A stretch of DNA of 58,695 nucleotides, taken from JBCCGI01 sp039029355. GTDB lineage: Bacteria; Planctomycetota; UBA1135; GCA-002686595. The stretch's first letter is position 1. Each line of letters starts with the position of its first letter. Made by a program: the position numbers and the translations under genes. Positions 43,087 through 52,800 of the stretch are shown in pieces. The notes below the pieces were generated by a model. It had not been told where the DNA came from. It saw only the letters and a list, made by a program, of their open reading frames with translations, and searched no databases. The DNA lies in assembly GCA_039029355.1 (NCBI GenBank), contig JBCCGI010000055.1, forward strand, positions 1-58,695, in the 5' to 3' direction.

Positions 43087-46000
43087 ACGTCCGAGTCCAG
43101 GGACCCTTTTGGCAGGCCGACATCGAGGCCGTCCGGTGGGCCGAGCCCGCCGAGGACACCGCGCTCCGCGCCCTATTCGTGCAGAGCGGCTCCGACGCCG
43201 CGGTGCACGAGCTGCGGCGCGTTCCCGGCACGCTGCTCCTGCTCGGCCGCCCGCGGAGCGTGCAGGCACAGCTCGCAAACGAGGAGCCCGCCTACGAATG
43301 GGAGGCCGGCGACGACGCCCCCGCCTCCGCCGGCACGGTGGACGAGGTAAGGCAGGCGCTCCGCACGGGCGAGCTCGCGCTGCTTCTCGTCGCGACCGAC
43401 GCCGCGTCGCCGGCCGAGCTCGAAGAGCGCGGGGCGACGTGCCTCGCCGGCGACATCCACCTGACCTCGCTGCGTGCGGCGAAGAGCGGCGGGCGCGATG
43501 CCGAGGAGCGGCTGCTGTCGGCGCTCGAGCTCGGCGCGAAGCCGCTCGCGGAGCGCTACGGCGAGGGCGGCGCGCCGACCGTCGATCCCGGACGGCTGCT
43601 GTCGCTCGTGTCGTTCAACGCCAGCGGCCTGTCGGTGTTCGGCACGACCGTCGTCCCGTGGGGCGGCGGCGAGGCGCTCGCCGCACCCTTCCTTCTGACC
43701 CGCGGCGCACCGGGCGCCGGGTTCCGGCTCGACGTCGAGCTCGACCGCCTCACCGCCGGCGAACACGCGCGGCTGCTGGCGGCCTGGTCCGACCTCGCAG
43801 ACCTGCTCAACCCGAAGGGCGCGGGGAGCCCGCTGGCCGCGCCGACGTGGGTCACGCTCGAGGTCGGGAGCCGCGACGTGCTACCGCAGATGTTCTGGCA
43901 CTTCCAGGCGATCGTGTCGACGCCGGCGATCGACAAGCGCCCGGCCGCGGCGCGCCCGACGCTGCACTTCGATGCGGGGCGCTCGCCGCTCTTCCACCTG
44001 CTCCTGACCGACCGCACGCCGTTCGACCCGAAGAACCCGCCGGAGACGCTGGCGCGCGTCACGCCGAGCGACGTGACGATCGAGACCGTCCAGGACGCGG
44101 ACCTGGGCGAGGTGCTGCGCGTGAGCGTCGAGGCCGCATCGGAGGAGGGCGACGCGCCGCGCCCCGACGCCGGCCAGCTGAGCTTCGCGTGGAGCGCGAC
44201 GGACGGCTCCGAGGCCTACCGGCTGTCGCCGCTGATGCTCGCGTACGACGCGCTCTCGACGCCGCACCTGCTGCGCGAGATCCAGGGGCTGCCGGTGCCC
44301 GAGTTCGCGCCCGGCGAGAACCCCGAGCCGGTCTCGCCGGCGGCGGTGTGGAGCTACATGCCGCTCGCCGACGGCTGGGCCGAGCTGCCGGTGCCCAACC
44401 TCACCGAGCAGATCTACCTCGACGCCGAGCTCGGAAGCCCGCTCCCCTCCGAGCAGCCCGAGCAGGGTCCGCCGCCGCTGCTGCAGGGCGCGGTGGCCTA
44501 CGACAACGAGGCCTACGTCAGCGACGCCCAGGGCGTCCGCCGCGCGCGCCCCGAGGAACAGGCCTGGAGCCTGACGCTCACCGGCTGCTCGCGCGTCTCC
44601 GGCACGTGGATGCTGAAGGCCGCGGACGGGTCGAAGGCCTACGAGCTGCACGGCGTCGAGCTCGCGCTCGACGCGCCGCGCATCGTCGTCGACGGGCTGC
44701 TGTGGCTCTCGACCGATCGGCCGACGCGTCAGGACGCGCTGCCGACGCTCGACGATTGGCGCTCGGGCCTGGTGTCGATCCCGCTCCGCACGCTCAGCGA
44801 GCGCGGATCGACCTTCCCGCCGCTCGTGCGCTTCGAGCTCGAGCAGCTGTCGTTCTCGCGCCGGTCCGCCGACGCCGCGGAGCTCGGCGCCTGGTCGTTC
44901 CAGCTTGCCTACGACAAGGTGCTGCTCGCGCGCGCGGAGGCCGGCGGAGGCGCCGGGGTGCTGCCCGCGGGCTTCCGCGAGGCCTATCGGCCCTGGTTCT
45001 GGCGGCGGCACCCCACGCTGCCGATGGTGCAGGCGCTGCCGCTGACGCAGAACCAGGAGCCGCCGAACCATCCGAGCTCAAGCCGCCAGCTGCTGCCCTT
45101 CGAGCAACCCCGCGGTACGACCCGCTGGCGCTTCGGCCTGCTCGGAGAGGCGCCGGTGCGGGGCGCGGCCTCGTGGCCGGCGCTGCTGGGCGCGGGCGAC
45201 GCGGCACCGAAGCTGGGACTCGCGCTGTTCGGCCCGGCCTCCGGCCAGGGCGACGGTCCGGGCGAAGATCCGGCGCGGCTGCACGACTTGCCGCTGGCGG
45301 CGCTGTCGCTGCCCGGCCTGACGCTCGCCACCGACGAGAGCCCGAGCCCGCTGGCGCCGGCACCGGGCTTCCCGCTGCCGCTGCAGTACCGGCACGACCT
45401 TCCATACGCCGACGAGATCCAGGCGCTCGCGCAGCTCCCCAAGCCGGCGGACGACGAAGAAGAGGGCGAGGCAGCGCCCGACGCGACGCCCGCACAGCCG
45501 CTGACGCGCGAGACCTTCCCGCTTCACTGGCACGAGCTCTCCACCCGCGCGAGCCTGGCCGCCGCCGACGCGGTCGACGCGCTGGTCGAGGACGACGACG
45601 GGAACGCGTCGGTGGCCGGCCTGGTCGAGCCACGGCTGCTGCCCGCGTCGCCGAGCGCCGCCGTCGACGCCTATCCGGGCGAGCTGACGCTGGCCGACGG
45701 GATCGCGACGCTGAGCGGCGACGGCGCGCTCGAGGGCGTGTCGGGCGCCTTCGTCCCGCACGGGGACGGCGCGCTCCGGCCGGCGGGGTCGGCCGCGAAC
45801 CCGTTCGTGCTGACCGCCGGCTCGCTGCACGCCCACGCCGAGCCCGGCGCGGCGGGCGAGCCGACCTTCTACGCCGACCAGCGCGGGCTGCGCCGCGCCG
45901 CCACCGAGGTGACGGCCGCCGCGGAGAAGCGCCCCGCCCTCGCGCGGACGCCGGTCCGGATGCGCGTCGATGCGGACGGGCCGGAGCTCGCGCTCGCGTT

Positions 46001-49000
46001 GACCTCGACGCTCGCGGCCGTACAGCTCGACGCCGCGGGCGCGCCCTGGCGGCTCTGGTTCCGCGACCTGCCCTTCGGCGGCACGGGCGCGGCGACGTTC
46101 GACCGCGAGCTGACGCTGTCGGCGCGCGCGGAGGACGTCAACGACCCCGAGGGCCGCTCGCGCGGACACGACGTGCTGCAGGGCTACGAGTGGCGCCTGG
46201 GTCATGAGGAGGCCGACGGGGACGAGGCGTTCCTCCCGCTGCTCGGCCTGCGCTTCTATCCGCTGGTGCTCGCCGAGGCGCAGCTCGCGGACGACGAATC
46301 GATGCACGTCGAGCGCTTGGAGGTCGTCGGACGCCTCCAGCTGCCGGCGGTGGAGGCGCGCGAGGAGGTCGACGGCTCGAACGCCGTCCGGCTGGTGTTC
46401 GAGGATGCGGGCCAGGGGCTCACGCTGACCGGCGCCGAGGTCGAAGCGCCGCACGGCGCCGACGCCGCGGGCGACTCGCCGGGCGACGAGGAGAACGAGT
46501 GGCCGCTCGAGGCCGAACGCGGCAGCGCGCGCGACGCGACGCGCCTGCGTTGGCGCGGGCTGAGCTACGACGCGGACGCAGGCGAGCTGACGGTCGACGC
46601 GGTGCTGCGGTTCGTGCTGTTCGGCACGCCGTGGGAGGTGGCCCTGGAGGGCCCGCTCACCTTCGGCCCCGCGTGGCCGGTCCAGGCCTCGCGGACGCTC
46701 CCCGTCGCGGACGACGCGAGCGAGAGCGTGCTGCTGCCCCAAAGCGTGGCGCTCACGCTCGACGAGGCGGGCGTCCACGCCGCGAGCCTGACCGTGCGGC
46801 TGCGCGTCGGCGAACCGAAGCGCCCGCTGCTCTCCGCCGACGCCGTCTACCCGCTGCTAGGGGCGGCGCCGCCGGCGCTCGTCGATCCGACGCTCTTCGC
46901 CAGCCCGGAAGACGGCGAGGGTCTGCGGATCGGTCCTGCGGACGAGGGCGGACCGGCTCCGGAGCTCGAGGTCCGCATCGACGAGACGGCGATCCAGGCG
47001 TCCTGGTCGCGCGGCACGTCCGACAAGGAGTGGATGCTCTTCCCCGGCGCGACGCTCGACCTGGCGCGTTGCCCGGGCTTCGCCGGCGTCGCGCTCGCCG
47101 CCGTGCCGAGCGAGGCGCAGGGAAGCGACCTGGTGCCGACGCTCGTCGCGCGCAGCGCGTACGCCGAGGTGGTGCTCGCGTGCCGCTGGGGGGCTTCGCT
47201 GCAGGACCGGGCCGACGCGGCGCCGACGCGGGCCGAGGTCTTCGGCTCGTCGGCGGGCGACCTTTCGATCGGCCACACGCTGTCGCTCGAGGACGGCGTG
47301 TGGACGGCGTCGTGGCTGCTCAACGGCTTCCTGTCGATCACGAACCTCATCTCGTGGCCGAAGGCGCTGGCGGCGGCCGACGGCGCGCCGGACGAGCTCG
47401 TGCTGCAGCCGGTTCCCGCGCCCGCCGAGGGTCCGGCGCTCGACCACGTGCGCCACACGATGCGGGTGATGCTGAACCAGCACGACCTGCCGCTCGGGAG
47501 CCTCGCGGCGGGATCGGGGAGCACGCTCTACCGCTTCGGCGAGGGCTCGGCATGGCAGCTCCTGGCCGTCGTCGAGCACCAGCTCGTCGACGTGGGCTTC
47601 GACGCCGACGGGACCCCGCGCCTCACCGGCGACCGGCGCTGGACCGCGCTGCAGCGCGTCGACCTGTTCGAGGCGCGCGGCTTCCAGCACCACCTGAAGA
47701 CGCTGGTCGGCGCGCGCGCCCAGGGTCCGATCGGTGCGCGGCCCTACGGGCTGCTCGGCGACGGAGCGCGACAGCTGGTCGTGCGCGCGGTGCAGGAGCT
47801 CGGCGACGAGCGCGAGGACATGATGCTGGTCGACGCCAGCGCGCCGCACTGGATCCGGCGCTCGACCGTCGGCGCGGCGAGCTTCAGCGCGCTGCAGTTC
47901 CTGCCGGGCGGCACCCAGCAGGGCATCCTGAGCAGCCCGGACGAGTACGGTCCGTCCGATCCCGCCGACCCGGACTGGCTGCTGCTCACGCTGCCGTTCC
48001 TGGGACGGCTGCAGGACACGCGCGCGGACGCGCTGCCCGAGGGCGACGTCGATCGGGCGAGCCCGCTGCGCGTCGACCCGATCCAGCTGCTGTCGGCGGG
48101 TGCGTCGGGGGCGCTCGCGCTCGCGCTCACCAGCTTCGCAGAGCCCGGCGCCGAGGCGCGGACGATCGGCCTGGCTCCGATCGATACCGCCGCCGGGCGC
48201 ACGTGGGCGCGCCTGGATCCGGCCTCGCTCGACGAGAACTGGCTGCGCATGCAGGCGCCGCCGGCGGAGGCGGCCGAGATCGTCGGGCTGCCGAGCGTGC
48301 TCGCGGCCCTGCCCGATACGCCCGCGCGCCTCGGCCGCTCGGCCGCGCTCACGAACGCGCTGCGGGCCTTCCGCCCACTGGCGGGCGCGGAACCGGACGC
48401 GTCGTCGACTCCCGAGGACGCGGTCGAGGCGGCGCGCGCCATCTTCGACGCGCCGCTCCGCGCGGATGACGGAAGCGCGGACGAGCAGCCCAACCTGATC
48501 GAGAACCCGACCTTCGCGGGCAAGATCACCAAGAAGAACATCCCGATCCTCGGCGCCGAATCGCGCCGCACGATCCGGCTCGGGCCGTGGACGCTGCGCT
48601 TCGGCCAGCCCAAGGGCCCGGCGACGATCGGCAGCAAGCTGCGGCTCAACCCGCGGAAGGACGGCGACGACCTGCTGCTGAGCAGTACGCGGACGACGAT
48701 CGAGCCGTCGGAGATCCTGCTCGCCCAGACCGTGACGCTCGACGAGGCGGGGATGTACCGCTTCCAGATCCAGGTGCAGCCGGCGGACGATGCTCGCCCC
48801 CAAAAGGGCGCGACGCTCGACATCCACGCGATCGCGGGCGGCGAGGACGCGCTCTTCTCCGCGGTCCCCGGCGACCCGCAGGCGATCTCCGCCCAGGTCG
48901 ACTTCGAGGGCGCGGCCGGAGCGAAGGTCGAGGTTCAGCTCGTGATCACCGCGCGGCGAGTCGAGCACGCCTGGCGGGTGAGCGCGCCCAGCGTGCGCCG

Positions 49001-51416
49001 CCTCGGTGAGCCGGCGCCGGCCGGCTGGTACCCGGTGGCCGCGCAGCTGCGCGCGCTGGCGGGCGGAGCGAGCGAGGTGCGCCGCCACGCCGCGGCGACG
49101 GTGCTCGCGGTACCGGCGTTGACCGCCGTCCCCAGCGACCGCTGGCCGCTATGCTTCGCGGTGCCCCCCTACCTCGGCGTCGCCTTCGAGGCCGCGCCCT
49201 CCGGCGAAACGCCGCGCGGGCTGCGCATGATGTCGGCCGAGCTCCTGTGCCTGGACGAGATCAGTCAGGAGCTCGCCCCCACCGCGACGCACGCCTTCGA
49301 GGGCGAGGGAGTCGAGCTCGCGGCGGTGCGCGACGTCGCGCGTGCCTGGGGCGAGGAGACGGCCCGGCGGCTCGCGCCGCAGGCCTCGTTCTCGGTGCTG
49401 CGCTTCCGGCAGATCTTCGAGCTCGGCGGCGGAGCCGACGGTGCGCCGCGGCTGGGCGTCGCCTACGAGTTCCAGGTACTGACTCCGCCGCGACCCGCGG
49501 CGCTCGCGCGACGGGTGCTGTCGCTGCGCTCGCCCGTTCGGCGCCTGCGCTTCAGGGAGGGCCAGTTCGGAGGCTCGCTCCCGCCGAGCGACCTGCGGCC
49601 GTTCGAGCTCGCGCCGCCGCGCACGGTCGGCGTGCAGCCGCTATACCTCACCGCTCCGCCCGACGCGGAGACGTCGCGCGACTGGCCCTTCGGCTGGAGC
49701 GGTCTGCGCTTCAGCGTCGAGGTCTTGGGCGGCGCGACGGGCATCGTCGGCACTCCGAAGACAGAGGGGGCGAACGGCGCGGAGCGCTGGTGGCAAGCGT
49801 CGCAGCACGCGGTTCAGTTCCGCTCGGCGCTGTCCGAGGACCGCCCCGCCGCCGGCCTCCCCAAGGACTTCCGCGCGCGACCGATCCTGAGCCTGCTGCC
49901 GGCCGTCGCGCCGCCGCTTCCGGAGCTCGCGCAGGACGGCGAGTGGCAGCCCGTGCTCCCCGGCGGAACGCGCTTGCTCGTGCACGGCGCCCGCGCGGGC
50001 GTGCCCTTCGCGTTCCGTCACCAGGTGCTGCGCCAGCGGACGGGTTCGGCCGAGGGCGTGCTCGTGTCGGGCAGCGTGCCGGTCCAGCACCGTATGCCGC
50101 GGCCGGTTGCGCTGCCGCCGAACCGCTTGGGCCGCGAGGAGGTCGCGCTGCGCCCCTGGGCGAGCGCGTTTGCGGCCGAGGAGGAGGTCAGCGTGACCCA
50201 CTCGCCGCTCGACGAGGCCTTCTTCGCCGCCGACGGCGCCGCGCCCGCGCGCCGCGCCAACCTGCTGCTGCGCCAGCCGGTGCGCGGCGAGATCCCGGCC
50301 GACTGGGACGGCCGCGTCGACTTCCGCCTGCGGCTCGAGGGCGGCGTGCTCCCCACGTGGCTGAAGGTCGAGCTGTCGGACGACGCGCGCACGTTCGAGC
50401 TGGCCGAGGACACCTCGGCGGACCGATCGGGCCTGTACACCGTCGTCGAGCCGGACAAGCTGCGCGCGTACCTCAGGTCGGTGCGGCCGGGACACGGCCT
50501 GCGCCTCGACGTGCGGGTCGGCGATGCCGAGGCCACCGACGGCTACGAGCAGACCCTCTGCTTCCCGCTGCGCGTTACCGACGCGAAGAACGAGGTGCAC
50601 CTGCCGCTCGAGCCACACTTCCTCTTCTTCGAGGACCCGGAGTACAACCGCCGCCTGGCCTCGACGCCGGCGAACGCGACGGGGCAGGTCTCGATCCAGA
50701 CGCTGCCGCTGCCGGCCGAGCCGGCCACCGGCCTGGTCGGCGTGACGCTCGCGACCGATCGGCGCGAGTACGACCCCGAGTCGTCGCTCGCCTTCCGGTA
50801 CGACTGGGAGGGCGACCTGGACATGCTCGCCGGCGACGTCGTCGTCAAGCGCATCGACTCGACCGGGCTCGAGACCACGCTGGCGTCGTTCCCCGCGACC
50901 GCCGCGGGCACGCTGCAGCAGCTCTCGCTGATCCCCGCCGCGGGCGCGCCGTCGACGCCGCCCAAGGCCATCGCCAACCTGCCCAAGGGCGTGCGCCGGC
51001 TCGTGCCGGGCGACGTGCTCCAGCTGGAGCTGACCGTGCGGGCGAGCGACGCGGCCACGGCCGAGGGCCGCTCCGCGATGGTCGTGCGCGGGCAGACGGT
51101 CGCGCTGCAGGTCGACGTCGTCGCCGACCCGGTCGTGCCGGTGCCGGAGGCCGCCTACGCCCTGCTGCGCAGCCAGCGCGAGGAGACGTCCAGCCACGTC
51201 GAGTGCGTCCGCTTCGCGTGGGGCCCGTCGGCGTCGCGCGTCGAGCTCACCTGCCCCGACGACCTGCGCGCCGGGCTCGTGCGGCGCCGGGCGGTGTTCC
51301 GCTGGATCGACACGGCGCGGCCGCTGACCGACGCGAAGTACGCGGTGCAGAAGATCGCGAAGAACGGCTCGACGCACGTGCCGAACGAGTTCTATCCGCG
51401 GCCGGTTACGTCGTAG
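43083..51416 (+). CDS. Giant protein 2 (2,777 residues), coupled to giant protein 1, function unknown
   Basis: An uninterrupted 8.3-kb frame; not recognised. ATG 43083 overlaps the stop of the first giant gene by four bases, so translation is coupled; the frame is open about 1 kb upstream only as a shadow. There is no signal peptide or membrane helix. The N-terminus reads MNVRVQGPFWQADIEAVRWA, followed by alpha/beta sequence to about residue 200 and then long beta-rich modules. Acidic or low-complexity linkers lie at about 782-840, 1123-1149 and 1770-1800. Residues 1804-1959 look like a carbohydrate-binding-module sandwich. Near 2390-2510 another beta module occurs (WDGRVDFRLRLEGGVLPTWL). No catalytic motif was seen. 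It is as GC-rich as its partner, so there is no sign of recent transfer. A structural or binding role beside protein 1 is the most economical idea (inference). Confidence 0.85.
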   Translation: MNVRVQGPFWQADIEAVRWAEPAEDTALRALFVQSGSDAAVHELRRVPGTLLLLGRPRSVQAQLANEEPAYEWEAGDDAPASAGTVDEVRQALRTGELALLLVATDAASPAELEERGATCLAGDIHLTSLRAAKSGGRDAEERLLSALELGAKPLAERYGEGGAPTVDPGRLLSLVSFNASGLSVFGTTVVPWGGGEALAAPFLLTRGAPGAGFRLDVELDRLTAGEHARLLAAWSDLADLLNPKGAGSPLAAPTWVTLEVGSRDVLPQMFWHFQAIVSTPAIDKRPAAARPTLHFDAGRSPLFHLLLTDRTPFDPKNPPETLARVTPSDVTIETVQDADLGEVLRVSVEAASEEGDAPRPDAGQLSFAWSATDGSEAYRLSPLMLAYDALSTPHLLREIQGLPVPEFAPGENPEPVSPAAVWSYMPLADGWAELPVPNLTEQIYLDAELGSPLPSEQPEQGPPPLLQGAVAYDNEAYVSDAQGVRRARPEEQAWSLTLTGCSRVSGTWMLKAADGSKAYELHGVELALDAPRIVVDGLLWLSTDRPTRQDALPTLDDWRSGLVSIPLRTLSERGSTFPPLVRFELEQLSFSRRSADAAELGAWSFQLAYDKVLLARAEAGGGAGVLPAGFREAYRPWFWRRHPTLPMVQALPLTQNQEPPNHPSSSRQLLPFEQPRGTTRWRFGLLGEAPVRGAASWPALLGAGDAAPKLGLALFGPASGQGDGPGEDPARLHDLPLAALSLPGLTLATDESPSPLAPAPGFPLPLQYRHDLPYADEIQALAQLPKPADDEEEGEAAPDATPAQPLTRETFPLHWHELSTRASLAAADAVDALVEDDDGNASVAGLVEPRLLPASPSAAVDAYPGELTLADGIATLSGDGALEGVSGAFVPHGDGALRPAGSAANPFVLTAGSLHAHAEPGAAGEPTFYADQRGLRRAATEVTAAAEKRPALARTPVRMRVDADGPELALALTSTLAAVQLDAAGAPWRLWFRDLPFGGTGAATFDRELTLSARAEDVNDPEGRSRGHDVLQGYEWRLGHEEADGDEAFLPLLGLRFYPLVLAEAQLADDESMHVERLEVVGRLQLPAVEAREEVDGSNAVRLVFEDAGQGLTLTGAEVEAPHGADAAGDSPGDEENEWPLEAERGSARDATRLRWRGLSYDADAGELTVDAVLRFVLFGTPWEVALEGPLTFGPAWPVQASRTLPVADDASESVLLPQSVALTLDEAGVHAASLTVRLRVGEPKRPLLSADAVYPLLGAAPPALVDPTLFASPEDGEGLRIGPADEGGPAPELEVRIDETAIQASWSRGTSDKEWMLFPGATLDLARCPGFAGVALAAVPSEAQGSDLVPTLVARSAYAEVVLACRWGASLQDRADAAPTRAEVFGSSAGDLSIGHTLSLEDGVWTASWLLNGFLSITNLISWPKALAAADGAPDELVLQPVPAPAEGPALDHVRHTMRVMLNQHDLPLGSLAAGSGSTLYRFGEGSAWQLLAVVEHQLVDVGFDADGTPRLTGDRRWTALQRVDLFEARGFQHHLKTLVGARAQGPIGARPYGLLGDGARQLVVRAVQELGDEREDMMLVDASAPHWIRRSTVGAASFSALQFLPGGTQQGILSSPDEYGPSDPADPDWLLLTLPFLGRLQDTRADALPEGDVDRASPLRVDPIQLLSAGASGALALALTSFAEPGAEARTIGLAPIDTAAGRTWARLDPASLDENWLRMQAPPAEAAEIVGLPSVLAALPDTPARLGRSAALTNALRAFRPLAGAEPDASSTPEDAVEAARAIFDAPLRADDGSADEQPNLIENPTFAGKITKKNIPILGAESRRTIRLGPWTLRFGQPKGPATIGSKLRLNPRKDGDDLLLSSTRTTIEPSEILLAQTVTLDEAGMYRFQIQVQPADDARPQKGATLDIHAIAGGEDALFSAVPGDPQAISAQVDFEGAAGAKVEVQLVITARRVEHAWRVSAPSVRRLGEPAPAGWYPVAAQLRALAGGASEVRRHAAATVLAVPALTAVPSDRWPLCFAVPPYLGVAFEAAPSGETPRGLRMMSAELLCLDEISQELAPTATHAFEGEGVELAAVRDVARAWGEETARRLAPQASFSVLRFRQIFELGGGADGAPRLGVAYEFQVLTPPRPAALARRVLSLRSPVRRLRFREGQFGGSLPPSDLRPFELAPPRTVGVQPLYLTAPPDAETSRDWPFGWSGLRFSVEVLGGATGIVGTPKTEGANGAERWWQASQHAVQFRSALSEDRPAAGLPKDFRARPILSLLPAVAPPLPELAQDGEWQPVLPGGTRLLVHGARAGVPFAFRHQVLRQRTGSAEGVLVSGSVPVQHRMPRPVALPPNRLGREEVALRPWASAFAAEEEVSVTHSPLDEAFFAADGAAPARRANLLLRQPVRGEIPADWDGRVDFRLRLEGGVLPTWLKVELSDDARTFELAEDTSADRSGLYTVVEPDKLRAYLRSVRPGHGLRLDVRVGDAEATDGYEQTLCFPLRVTDAKNEVHLPLEPHFLFFEDPEYNRRLASTPANATGQVSIQTLPLPAEPATGLVGVTLATDRREYDPESSLAFRYDWEGDLDMLAGDVVVKRIDSTGLETTLASFPATAAGTLQQLSLIPAAGAPSTPPKAIANLPKGVRRLVPGDVLQLELTVRASDAATAEGRSAMVVRGQTVALQVDVVADPVVPVPEAAYALLRSQREETSSHVECVRFAWGPSASRVELTCPDDLRAGLVRRRAVFRWIDTARPLTDAKYAVQKIAKNGSTHVPNEFYPRPVTS
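48492..48959 (+). other. CBM/galactose-binding-like domain in giant protein 2
   Basis: Residues 1804-1959 open with NLIENPTFAGK, the typical first strand of carbohydrate-binding modules with a jelly-roll fold. They continue with LLAQTVTLDEAGMYRFQIQV, the usual central strands, and end in VEVQLVITARR. An acidic linker (DDGSADEQP) comes directly before it. The ligand is unknown. Confidence 0.5.
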
Positions 51417-51429
51417 CGCGGGCCCGTCG

Positions 51430-52653
51430 TTAGAGCTCGTCGAGCTCCGACAGGATGTCCTGGATGCTCTCCTCGGTCGGGTGGAGCACGATGGGTCCGT
51501 CGTCTGCTTCGGGCTCGTCGTCGGTCGCGCGGGGCTCGGGCTTCGGGCTGGGGGCGTCGGCCGCGATGCGCGCCACGGGAGGCAGGTCGGACTCCGCGGC
51601 CGGCTCGGGGATCGCGTCCACCTCGGCAACCGATGCGGCGCGCGGCGCCGGCTGCGCAGCGGGCAGCGTCCAGTCGACGCGCTCGTCGAGCCAGCGCGAG
51701 TAGCGCTCGAAGCTCCACATGCCCTCGCCCGAGCCGGTCTCGAGCACGCCGCGCAGCTTGAAGAACTCGCCGTTCCGCACGAGGTTGCGCACCGCGCCGT
51801 TCGCGCGCAGCACCTCGCACTCCGGCACGCGGATCTTGACGTCGGAACGAAAGCGCAGCCGCTGGCAGACCACGCCGAGGAGCGCGTCGGCCAGCTGGGC
51901 CTGCACGGCCTCGCGGCTCTCGGGCGCGAAGGCCGTGATGATCCGCTGCAGAGCGTCGGCGGTGCTGCTCGAGTGCACGGTCGCGAACACCAGGTGGCCG
52001 GTCTCGGCCGCGTCGAGCGTCAGCCGCATCGTCTCGGGGTCGCGCATCTCGCCGACCAGGAGCACGTCGGGATCCTCGCGCAGCGCGTCGCGCAGGCCCT
52101 GCTCGAACGACGGCGTGTCGCGCCCGACCTGGCGTTGGCGGATCAGCGCGCGACGCGAGCGGAAGGCGTACTCGATCGGCTCCTCGATCGTCAGCACGTG
52201 GCGCGCGTCGCGCAGGTTGATCTCCTGCACCAGCGCGGCCATGGTCGACGACTTGCCGCACCCGGTCGGGCCCGAAACCAGCACCAGGCCGCGCTCGGCG
52301 CGCGCGAAGCGCTGGAGCTCGGGATGGAGGTTCAGCGCGGCCAGCGTGGGTTCTTCCGAAGGAAGCAGGCGAACCGCAAATCCGACCCCGCGCGCCGTCC
52401 GTAGCGCGTTGATACGGCAGCGTACGCCCGCGAGCGTACGCGACAGGTCGGCCGACCCGCGCTCGACGAACTCGCGCCACCCTTGGGCTCCCAAGAGGGC
52501 CTTGGCGCCGGCGGTGAGAGCTTCGGGAGCGGGCGCCGGGCCTGCGGAGACCAGCTCGCCGCGCACGCGCAGCGTGATCGGCAGGCGGGGCTCTAGGTGG
52601 AGATCGCTCGCGCCTTGGGCGTGAGCGGCTGCGATCCATTCGTCGAGTTGCAT
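51430..52653 (-). CDS. PilT/GspE-family secretion or pilus ATPase
   Basis: A 407-residue hexameric-type ATPase. The N-terminal domain has SDLHLEPRLPITLRVRGEL (residues 16-34), typical of PilT. Walker A is GPTGCGKSS at 128-136, the Asp box is HVLTIEEPIEYAF near 151-163, Walker B is DVLLVGEMRDPE near 193-204, and the His box is TGHLVFATVHSSS near 217-229. The family retracts or extends type IV pili. Residues about 315-407 are an unusual acidic, Pro-rich tail (RATDDEPEADDGPIVLHP) ending in a short helix (SIQDILSELDEL). This tail is absent in ordinary PilT and may bind a partner. No pilin, PilC or secretin gene is nearby. The gene ends 13 bp from the giant pair, facing it. Confidence 0.9.
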   Translation of the reverse strand: MQLDEWIAAAHAQGASDLHLEPRLPITLRVRGELVSAGPAPAPEALTAGAKALLGAQGWREFVERGSADLSRTLAGVRCRINALRTARGVGFAVRLLPSEEPTLAALNLHPELQRFARAERGLVLVSGPTGCGKSSTMAALVQEINLRDARHVLTIEEPIEYAFRSRRALIRQRQVGRDTPSFEQGLRDALREDPDVLLVGEMRDPETMRLTLDAAETGHLVFATVHSSSTADALQRIITAFAPESREAVQAQLADALLGVVCQRLRFRSDVKIRVPECEVLRANGAVRNLVRNGEFFKLRGVLETGSGEGMWSFERYSRWLDERVDWTLPAAQPAPRAASVAEVDAIPEPAAESDLPPVARIAADAPSPKPEPRATDDEPEADDGPIVLHPTEESIQDILSELDEL

Positions 52654-52735
52654 GGGCGTTGCTCGCTCAACTGACGCGCGTGCATCGATTCTCTTCCCGC
52701 CTTCGTCGCGTCCCGGCGAAACCGCCGAGACGCCC

Positions 52736-52793
52736 TATACTGAGGTCTCAAACCCATCGCTCCCAAACATCACCGAACTTTCCGAGGAGGAGG
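52736..52793 (+). promoter_or_regulatory. Likely promoter -10 and strong ribosome site of the FG-GAP gene
   Basis: TATACT at 52736-52741 matches the sigma-70 -10 hexamer at five of six positions; no good -35 is seen. A purine tract containing two AGGAGG cores ends at 52793, seven bases before ATG 52801, which favours that ATG over the TTG at 52798. Both lie in the 147-bp gap separating this gene from the divergent ATPase gene. Confidence 0.5.
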
Positions 52794-52800
52794 TCTCTTG

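Noticed and set aside
46857..49088. A 743-codon antisense frame in giant gene 2
   Set aside because: Same shadow character, with no motifs or start context.
32788..51416. Giant proteins as polyketide/peptide synthetases or Rhs/adhesin toxins
   Set aside because: No carrier-protein, ketosynthase or adenylation motifs, no YD repeats, no cadherin-like tandem repeats and no toxin tail were seen.
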